This document shows, one piece after another, positions 1 to 5,171 of a DNA stretch of 5,171 nucleotides. Source of the DNA: Lachnospiraceae bacterium (lineage in GTDB: Bacteria; Bacillota; Clostridia; Lachnospirales; Lachnospiraceae); NCBI GenBank assembly GCA_003520205.1, contig DOVG01000059.1, positions 1-5,171 of the forward strand, read 5' to 3'. Within the stretch, counting starts at the first letter, position 1. Every line of letters starts with the position of its first letter. The translations under genes and the position numbers were made by a program. Under the pieces are notes generated by a model that had not been told where the DNA came from, did not search any database, and saw only the letters and a program-made list of their open reading frames with translations.

Positions 1-3000
1 ATGCGTTAGTAGAGGAAAATGATGATATTACAAAGGCAGCTTTCTGGCATTTTGAAAAAGAAGAGAATGAAAATAAATACTATATTTATACATATGTCAG
101 TGGTGTAAAAAAGTATTTAAATCATAAGTCAGGTAATCTAATTGAACTAGCTGATAATAAAACAGCATTTGAATTATCACATGATTCAGGAACGGATACT
201 GATCATTCAGATGAAAAGTTTTATATTAGGAAAAGCGGAGCATACCTATGGCTGCAGCATTCAGGAAGCGGTAACGGAATCAGATTCTATATTAATTCGA
301 ACAATGATGCAAATTGTCAGATTGCTATACTTCCGGCCAGTGCTGCGATTTATCCGGATGATGTTTATCAGCTTGATGGCAAATCCGGCGGAATTATGTA
401 TAAAAATGGTGTTGGTGGAAATGCGCTTATGGCAGAAGCATCGAATAATTCTATGCTTCTGATGGAAAATTTAGTGCGTAACAATACAAGCGGCAGAATG
501 GTTTATACCGGTGATAATTATGTTACTGAATGGACATTCCATACTGCGGGCGCAAATTATTATCATATTTCTGCTGAAACGGCAGCAGGAACAAAATATC
601 TGAAGATAACCAGCAGTGGAATAACATTATCTGATACAGCTGATGATTCCTCAAAAATAATGGTTTCAGTTGATAACAACCATCAAATGATGCTTACTGC
701 AAATGGCAAAAGCATAAAGTATGATGGGACATCATTTACAGTTGCGGACAAAAACAGCGGTTCATGGCTGGATTTAATTGATGTTTCAGATGTTAATGTT
801 AATGATAAAGTTACTTATTTAGCTAAAAAGATAAGTGTATCACAACCTGAGACCGGAGATCGAGTTGTAGTTTATACTCGTGTATGGGATGATATTAAAA
901 AAGAATATAATTTTTATGCAATTGATCATGATGGTAAGCTTCGTCCGTGCTATGACCGTGGTGACAATATCATGTGGATAGGAAATCCTATCAGTACCTT
1001 TGAGTGGGATTTTACAGAGTATACTTATGATGATGGTACACCAAATAATTATTATGAACTTCAGAATATATATTCTAAATTATTTATTGCACCTCAGGTT
1101 AAGGACGGGCAGATTCTTTCAGAATCTAAGATAGGAATTAATATGCAGGGTCGAGGAGATAATCAGTACTTCTCGCCAATTGTGGCATGGGATGATCCTA
1201 ATTACGCCTATGCAGGACTCAGGGCAGTTAAACATGGGGGCGACATTGTTTTGGAATCTTGTCCGTTGGGAGATGCAATGGATTTTTATTTTGCCAGTAT
1301 GCAGGATGTAGTGCCTACTCTTACAGAAGTAGATACCATAGATAATAAAGATTATGGTATTACTATGAAAGTTATTGATTTTAATGATAGAGCACAGCAG
1401 AGTAATTTCCTTGGAAGTGATAAAGGTGGGGCTGTAAATACCACCGTAGCTGGTTTACTATCTACAAATATTGAGGAAGACTCTAAATACCCGGTAACAG
1501 CTTTTGAAGAGTCAGAAGTTAAGACGGAAGTTAGGGAAGATGGTTCGTTTGATCATGATGCATATGTTAAAGGTAAATCTTTGGGAGATTTATATAATGG
1601 AGCTTACGAAGTTAATAACCTGTTTATAAAAAGTACTTATGAAGCAACAGGATACTTCGAGTTTGATAGTACACAGAATTTTGCTACACTTGACCAAAAC
1701 ACAAAGAAATTTAAAGTATATAAAGAGTTGGGAACAAGTGATATAAAAGATTATCCTTCTATGAAGCATGGACAGTTTTTGCCATTTGATACTATTACTG
1801 CTGGTAAGTATGCAAATAAAAATCCTCAAAATACATATGATGCTTTACTTAATAATCTCCCTAATACAGATCCTCGAAAGTATGAAAATCTACATCTAAT
1901 TAATGCAGAAAAACCAAACTATTACAATGGTGTGGAATTAGAAGCATCTTTTGTTCAGACACCAAGTGGAAAAGATGCCTGGGGACATGATATTATTTTT
2001 GAATTTACCGGTGATGATGATTTCTGGCTCTATGTTGATAATGAACTTGTTATTGATCTTGGCGGAATTCATTCAGCGCTTAAAGGAAATGTAAACTTTT
2101 TAACAGGTGATGTTTATGTTAATGGTGTTACAAAAAAACTTCGACAGGTTTTTGAAGAAAACTATAGGAGCAGGAATCCGGGAGCGTCTGCTACTGACGT
2201 TAACAATTATCTCAGCAAGTATTTTGAAGATGGCGAAACAGTATTTAAAGACTATTCAAGCCACACCATGAGGATATTCTATATGGAGCGTGGTGCAGGT
2301 GCATCTAACCTTCATATGAAATTTAATCTTAGCTACGTTACTCCGGGACATGTTGTAATGGAAAAGGAAGTGACAGGAAGTGAAGATATTGATTTTAAGC
2401 TGGTAGAGTATCCTTATCAGATTTGGTACATTGATGATGAAACAACTCAAGTACCGAAACTTCTTACAAGAGATGATGCGCATATAAGTGTAAATTATCA
2501 GAATTCAACAGAGAAAGTTAAATATGTGGATCCTTATACCCCTCCGAACTGTGATGTGTCATATCCTTCGGTATTTTTCCTGCATCCGGGTAAGCCGGCT
2601 GAGATACATTTTCCGTCTGATGCCATTCAGTACAAAATTATTGAGTGTGGAATAAATCAGGAAGTATATGATCACGTATATGTTAATGACAAAAAAATAG
2701 AAAGTGTATCAATAGGAAATTCAAACAGAAGATATTATGATTCCGGTTGGATTAGTGTGGCTGAGAGACCAAGTGTAAAGTTTGAAAATCATGTTAATCC
2801 TGAGAATCTTAGAACGCTTACATTTAAAAAGCGCCTTCTTGATGAAGAGAATCATGAACTTTCGATGAGTGATGATCCAACACTATTTAGCTTCAGATTA
2901 TATCTTTCAAATGGTGTGGATGATACTCTTTATCCTGCTAAAGCTTCAAATTATTGTGTGCTTAGTCCGGCTAGTGAGGGCCATCCATCAAAGCTTTGCA

Positions 3001-5048
3001 GATGGGATTCCGAAAAACAGAGATTTGTAGAAACTGAGTATTCAGAATACTCTGAATTTGATATTCTTCCTTCAGATACTGATGAGCAGAAAGCGGCAAA
3101 GAAAGCAGCAAAGGCTTCAGTTACCTTTAATACTTCATTTAATGGTTCAATATCAAAGATTCCAGCTTATTATAGTGTTATTGTACCGAATCTTCCGGTG
3201 GGATCGAGATTTAAGGTTGAGGAGAAATTTAACGAGACCCCTGTTGGATATGGAAGAACAAAGTATAAGCGTGAAGATGGAACCTATTATCCTGATGATG
3301 ATGGTGCCTTTGAGAACGCTGGTAGAATCAGAGCAAATGAATCTCCGAGAATAGATATAACTAACAAGCGAGGTTACGGAATAGAGGTAGATAAGGTTTG
3401 GAGTGATAAAAAGTATACTAAGTCTCATGAGCCTATCTATTTTGCAGTTTATGTTCATAATAATGAAAGCGATAGTGATGAACTTCTGAATGGAACCGTA
3501 AGGGTACTTAAAAGCCAGGAGGCTAATGAGTCATATGTAAGATATTTCTTTGAGAAACTATTGGAGGGACATACGCTGGCTGATTATCATGTATATGAGG
3601 TTAAAGTCACAAATCCGGGAACCCCGGATGATGACGGCGTTATTTCAACCTATACGAGTGTTGAAAAGATTGCACCCGGATCTACAACTACGTTTGGTGC
3701 AGTTCCTTCAAGTAGTACTACAGGCACACTACAGCCTTTTGATTATGTCGTTACGTATAAAGAGGGAACGCCGTACCCGTGTAGAGAAGATTTTCCGTAT
3801 GAAAATGCAAGAACCGATACTGTGACTAATACTCGTTCAGACGGAGTTGTCATGAATCTGTACAACATGAAAACAGGAGTTCCATTAAGCGGAGGAACCT
3901 TTACGCTGAAGAAGGCCACAGATGCGAAGCCATTGGGAACCTTTGTATCGGATTCTGACGGCAGAATAACAATTTTATATGATTTTGAGCCGGATGCTGA
4001 GTATATACTTGAGGAAACAATTGCACCTAAGGGATATATCGGTCTTCCTAATAAGATTAAATTTACGATAAATGACCAGAATATAATCACTGTAGATCCA
4101 AATGGAAATGATCCTGTATGGCAGGATGGTGAACAGTTAGATGATAATCCGGAGAAATTAGTTGCCAAAGTTAATGTATATAATAAGCCTTACAATATCA
4201 GAGTGTATAAATATGATAAAAATGTAGGCGAAGACGATGGCGAACTTGAAGGCGCGACCTTTGCATTATTTAAAGGTGTAAAGAGCGGACTTGGTGGTGT
4301 TATAAAGGATAGTTCACCTATGCAGGGCTATGAAAGTCTTATTACTGACCCGGATGGTGTTATACCTAATATCAACAATGAGTTAGAGCCTGGAAGATAT
4401 TTCCTGACTGAAATCGCACCTCCTTTGGGATATAAGGGAGTCGATGGTGATGTAGTATTTGAAATAACAGAAAAAGACGGTCTTATACATATAAGCAGTC
4501 CTTCCAATTCAGGTGTTGTACTTGATGAAACAGAAACAGAAGATGAATTTGTATATCTTCTTAAGATTCCGAATGTTAAAGATTCAGTGCCTCTTACTAT
4601 CACAAAAACTGTTGCCGGAAATATGGGAAGTAAGGTAAAAGACTTTTCATTTACCTTTACAACTTCGGATGGTGATACTAAAGAATATGCCTGGACAAAG
4701 AATGGTGAGGAACAGACAAAGAAGCTTAAGACAGGTGATCCCTTCCAAATGAGACATGATGATACGGTTGTTGTATTAGTTCCGGCGGGAACCACTGTAA
4801 CTATAGCGGAGACTACTGAGGATTACACTGCAACCTTTAAGTTTAATGATGCCAGTGAAGTGACAGGTGATTCGCTACAATTCACGGTTAATGACGCATC
4901 TACATTAGCTGTAACCAACACCCTTACTGCAGAAATACCGACCGGTGTCTGGATATCCTATGGATTCTGGATTATTGCCGGAGCGCTTATGCTTGCAGGT
5001 ATGTTATTCTTCAGGAGTAGAGCGAGACGGTACAGTAAAGAGAAGTGA
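1..5048 (+). CDS. Giant sortase-anchored surface adhesin with fibro-slime and CnaB/SpaA domains (5' end outside window)
   Basis: This is probably a cell-wall-anchored adhesin or pilus-tip-like protein. The frame is open from base 3 with no stop, so the true start and the secretion signal lie upstream. The ATG at 396 (residue 132) is internal: the 131 codons before it encode the same kind of beta-rich sequence, and no clear ribosome site precedes it. Visible order: a triplicated beta-rich region (residues about 1-440); a fibro-slime/PA14-like domain (about 443-782) with GDDDFWLYVD at 670-679 and IDLGGIHS at 684-691; six CnaB/SpaA/DUF7601-like domains (about 783-1640), including the textbook E-box YILEETIAPKGY in domain four; then IPTG (1645-1648), a transmembrane helix and a basic tail. 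Glu and Asn residues fit self-made isopeptide bonds that stiffen a stalk. No backbone-pilin YPK motif is seen, so a tip or monomeric adhesin is more likely than a pilus shaft. The ligand is unknown. The anchored-adhesin class is well supported; the exact role is inferred. Confidence 0.93.
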   Translation, partial: ALVEENDDITKAAFWHFEKEENENKYYIYTYVSGVKKYLNHKSGNLIELADNKTAFELSHDSGTDTDHSDEKFYIRKSGAYLWLQHSGSGNGIRFYINSNNDANCQIAILPASAAIYPDDVYQLDGKSGGIMYKNGVGGNALMAEASNNSMLLMENLVRNNTSGRMVYTGDNYVTEWTFHTAGANYYHISAETAAGTKYLKITSSGITLSDTADDSSKIMVSVDNNHQMMLTANGKSIKYDGTSFTVADKNSGSWLDLIDVSDVNVNDKVTYLAKKISVSQPETGDRVVVYTRVWDDIKKEYNFYAIDHDGKLRPCYDRGDNIMWIGNPISTFEWDFTEYTYDDGTPNNYYELQNIYSKLFIAPQVKDGQILSESKIGINMQGRGDNQYFSPIVAWDDPNYAYAGLRAVKHGGDIVLESCPLGDAMDFYFASMQDVVPTLTEVDTIDNKDYGITMKVIDFNDRAQQSNFLGSDKGGAVNTTVAGLLSTNIEEDSKYPVTAFEESEVKTEVREDGSFDHDAYVKGKSLGDLYNGAYEVNNLFIKSTYEATGYFEFDSTQNFATLDQNTKKFKVYKELGTSDIKDYPSMKHGQFLPFDTITAGKYANKNPQNTYDALLNNLPNTDPRKYENLHLINAEKPNYYNGVELEASFVQTPSGKDAWGHDIIFEFTGDDDFWLYVDNELVIDLGGIHSALKGNVNFLTGDVYVNGVTKKLRQVFEENYRSRNPGASATDVNNYLSKYFEDGETVFKDYSSHTMRIFYMERGAGASNLHMKFNLSYVTPGHVVMEKEVTGSEDIDFKLVEYPYQIWYIDDETTQVPKLLTRDDAHISVNYQNSTEKVKYVDPYTPPNCDVSYPSVFFLHPGKPAEIHFPSDAIQYKIIECGINQEVYDHVYVNDKKIESVSIGNSNRRYYDSGWISVAERPSVKFENHVNPENLRTLTFKKRLLDEENHELSMSDDPTLFSFRLYLSNGVDDTLYPAKASNYCVLSPASEGHPSKLCRWDSEKQRFVETEYSEYSEFDILPSDTDEQKAAKKAAKASVTFNTSFNGSISKIPAYYSVIVPNLPVGSRFKVEEKFNETPVGYGRTKYKREDGTYYPDDDGAFENAGRIRANESPRIDITNKRGYGIEVDKVWSDKKYTKSHEPIYFAVYVHNNESDSDELLNGTVRVLKSQEANESYVRYFFEKLLEGHTLADYHVYEVKVTNPGTPDDDGVISTYTSVEKIAPGSTTTFGAVPSSSTTGTLQPFDYVVTYKEGTPYPCREDFPYENARTDTVTNTRSDGVVMNLYNMKTGVPLSGGTFTLKKATDAKPLGTFVSDSDGRITILYDFEPDAEYILEETIAPKGYIGLPNKIKFTINDQNIITVDPNGNDPVWQDGEQLDDNPEKLVAKVNVYNKPYNIRVYKYDKNVGEDDGELEGATFALFKGVKSGLGGVIKDSSPMQGYESLITDPDGVIPNINNELEPGRYFLTEIAPPLGYKGVDGDVVFEITEKDGLIHISSPSNSGVVLDETETEDEFVYLLKIPNVKDSVPLTITKTVAGNMGSKVKDFSFTFTTSDGDTKEYAWTKNGEEQTKKLKTGDPFQMRHDDTVVVLVPAGTTVTIAETTEDYTATFKFNDASEVTGDSLQFTVNDASTLAVTNTLTAEIPTGVWISYGFWIIAGALMLAGMLFFRSRARRYSKEK
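3..1320 (+). repeat. Three diverged ~160-residue modules in the adhesin N-terminal region
   Basis: Protein-level repeats inside the adhesin gene. The anchors are W15-x-F (base 45), W177-x-F (base 531) and W335-x-F (base 1005), spaced 162 and 158 residues. Each is followed by an N-x-Y-Y or N-Y-Y strand; copies 1 and 2 continue as YYIYTYVSGVKKYL and YYHISAETAAGTKYL, and copy 3 as NYYELQNIYSKLFIAP. Copies 1 and 2 also share a following S-G-x(1-2)-[IL]-x-L stretch. A G-x-x-x-x-Y strand precedes copies 2 and 3 (around residues 118-140 and 275-300). The pattern suggests a trefoil-like or fascin-like beta fold, often a carbohydrate- or protein-binding type, but no QxW ricin motif is present and no named family can be assigned from sequence alone. 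Copy 1 is cut by the window edge. Confidence 0.55.
1330..2345 (+). other. Fibro-slime (PA14-like) domain of the adhesin
   Basis: Domain within the large CDS, residues about 443-782. It opens with DYGITMKVIDFND and contains the hallmark GHDIIFEFTGDDDFWLYVD (residues 661-679 region) followed by LVIDLGGIHS. It closes with HTMRIFYMERGAGASNLHMKF (from residue 754). This order matches the fibro-slime family (TIGR02148 type), which is related to the PA14 beta-barrel. In PA14 lectins the acidic DD loop binds calcium and sugar, so a carbohydrate-binding role is a reasonable inference but is not shown here. Compared with the shorter family members, there are extra segments between the opening strand and the DDDFW core (about residues 455-650) and between GGIHS and the closing strands (about 695-750). 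Confidence 0.85.
2349..4922 (+). repeat. Stalk of six tandem CnaB/SpaA/DUF7601-like domains
   Basis: Immunoglobulin-like domains within the large CDS. Approximate base bounds and candidate isopeptide residues are: D1 2349-2799 (K788, E881, N929); D2 2811-3368 (K942 or K943, E1073 or E1074, N1121); D3 3372-3833, opening IEVDKVW (K1131, E1199, N1276); D4 3843-4187 (no lysine at the expected place, E1337 or E1338, N1394); D5 4194-4580 (K1403, E1470, N1524); D6 4587-4922, opening LTITKTVAGN (K1535, E1603, N1639). Each ends in an N-containing strand such as DITNK, VTNTR, VYNKP, IPNVK or VTNTL. In this family a Lys near the first strand bonds to an Asn in the last, catalysed by Glu, giving protease- and force-resistant stalks. 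The domains are diverged at DNA level, so this is an old repeat. Residue assignments are by eye. Confidence 0.75.
4935..5045 (+). other. C-terminal sortase sorting signal: IPTG, transmembrane helix, basic tail
   Basis: The adhesin ends with IPTG (residues 1645-1648) in place of a canonical five-residue LPXTG. A hydrophobic stretch follows from W1650 to F1670 (WISYGFWIIAGALMLAGMLFF) and then the positive tail RSRARRYSKEK before the TGA. This tripartite layout is the standard cell-wall sorting signal. The I/V-PTG variant is, from general knowledge, common in Lachnospiraceae surface proteins and is expected to be processed by a matching sortase, which is not in this window. Without cleavage the protein would still be membrane-anchored by the helix. 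Confidence 0.82.
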
Positions 5049-5053
5049 GGTGG
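5048..5053 (+). promoter_or_regulatory. Likely ribosome binding site for the downstream frame
   Basis: AGGTGG matches AGGAGG at five of six positions and lies five bases before TTG 5059. It overlaps the last base of the adhesin stop codon, so translation of the downstream frame could be coupled to that of the adhesin. It is the main reason for preferring TTG 5059 over GTG 5050, which would lie inside the site. Confidence 0.5.
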
Positions 5054-5058
5054 TCAAT

Positions 5059-5171
5059 TTGCTTATAGCGGAATATGATTATAACACAGATATAGAAGTA
5101 CAGAGAGAGGAAGCCTTTGGTCAAGGAGAGGCAAAAGGAAGAGCTGAAGGAAAAGCTGAAGGAATGAATCT
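5059..5171 (+). CDS. Rpn/TIGR01784-type C-terminal tail, small solo gene or remnant (3' end outside window)
   Basis: Thirty-seven codons are visible from a TTG start to the window edge, with no stop. The segment LIAEYDYNTDIEVQREEAF followed by a Gly/Glu/Lys-rich GEAKGRAEGKAEG helix closely resembles the tail of the Rpn-like PD-(D/E)XK nuclease family annotated as 'putative transposase' (TIGR01784), which is very abundant in Lachnospiraceae. That is family knowledge, not a search result. The usual N-terminal nuclease domain of roughly 200 residues is missing: upstream of the TTG the frame overlaps the adhesin's end, running open back to at least an ATG at 4960, but that stretch reads as a shadow of the adhesin code. 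The segment could be a decayed fragment left by recombination, or a solo-tail gene that interacts with full-length relatives. The tail is thought to be helical and perhaps oligomerising. The start choice rests on AGGTGG at 5048-5053. Confidence 0.55.
   Translation, partial: MLIAEYDYNTDIEVQREEAFGQGEAKGRAEGKAEGMN
5137..5160 (+). repeat. Two tandem 12-base units encoding GRAE/GKAE
   Basis: GGAAGAGCTGAA (5137-5148) is followed directly by GGAAAAGCTGAA (5149-5160), differing at one base, and the next unit begins GGA at 5161. In frame they encode G-R-A-E and G-K-A-E, the charged 'EGxxEG' helix repeat typical of Rpn-type tails. Whole-codon repeats of this kind can expand or contract by slippage without breaking the frame. 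Confidence 0.7.

Noticed and set aside
1..9. ATG at the first base as a gene start
   Set aside because: It reads ATG CGT TAG and stops at once. The adhesin uses a different frame.
169..462. 97-codon + strand open frame
   Set aside because: It overlaps the adhesin frame, which is open and gives coherent repeated protein sequence here. This frame shows no domain pattern.
2931..2942. YPAK (residues 977-980) as a pilin motif
   Set aside because: The backbone-pilin motif is YPK with a preceding WxxxVxV context. Here there is an extra Ala, no such context, and the position is mid-domain.
3040..3057. Inverted repeat attcaga-atac-tctgaat that could form a hairpin
   Set aside because: Seven-base AT-rich arms inside the coding region, explained by the YSEYSE codons, with no U tract and no gene end nearby.
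3058..3458. Short open frames on both strands within stalk domain 2 to 3
   Set aside because: Low-complexity shadows of the adhesin code, lacking independent support.
3743..4168. 141-codon reverse-strand open frame
   Set aside because: Antisense shadow of SpaA-type coding sequence. It has no recognisable motif, and the + strand protein is clearly real.
4328..4795. 155-codon reverse-strand open frame
   Set aside because: Ser/Val/Thr-rich mirror of stalk domains 5 and 6. No family features and no evident ribosome site.
4960..5061. ATG 4960 as the start of the downstream frame, overlapping the adhesin's end
   Set aside because: The frame is open, but the overlap reads as a shadow of the transmembrane and tail codons, with no visible Rpn-like sequence. 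AGGTGG supports TTG 5059 better.

Overview
The window is almost entirely one very large surface-protein gene on the + strand. Its frame is open from base 3 to a TGA at 5046-5048, so the gene starts before the window and 1,681 residues of its C-terminal part are visible. The sequence is moderately AT-rich. The protein style (fibro-slime domain, a string of CnaB/SpaA-type domains, an IPTG-type C-terminal anchor) and a downstream 'AEYDYNTDIEVQREEAF' coding segment point to a Gram-positive member of the Clostridia, most likely Lachnospiraceae (Butyrivibrio/Roseburia-like gut or rumen bacteria). This placement is inferred from family knowledge, not from a search.

Layout, with residue n of the visible fragment starting at base 3n. 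Bases 3 to about 1320 encode an N-terminal beta-rich region with three diverged copies of a roughly 160-residue module, anchored on W15, W177 and W335. Bases about 1330-2345 encode a fibro-slime (PA14-like) domain with the signature GDDDFWLYVD...IDLGGIHS. Bases about 2349-4922 encode six consecutive immunoglobulin-like CnaB/SpaA/DUF7601-like domains, most with a recognisable Lys/Glu/Asn isopeptide set. Bases 4935-5045 encode an IPTG sorting motif, one transmembrane helix and a basic tail. The architecture is a long rod: ligand-binding-type domains held away from the cell by a covalently stiffened stalk and fixed at the C terminus by a sortase. No sortase, backbone pilin or regulator gene lies in the window.

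Ten bases after the stop, a second + strand reading frame begins, probably at TTG 5059 behind AGGTGG, and runs off the window edge. Its sequence resembles the C-terminal tail of the Rpn/TIGR01784 PD-(D/E)XK 'putative transposase' family, without the nuclease domain. It is either a remnant or a small solo-tail gene. No RNA gene, CRISPR array, IS end or convincing terminator was found. Nothing here clearly amounts to a new system. The best leads are the triplicated N-terminal module, the fourth stalk domain that appears to lack its lysine, and the solo Rpn-type tail.
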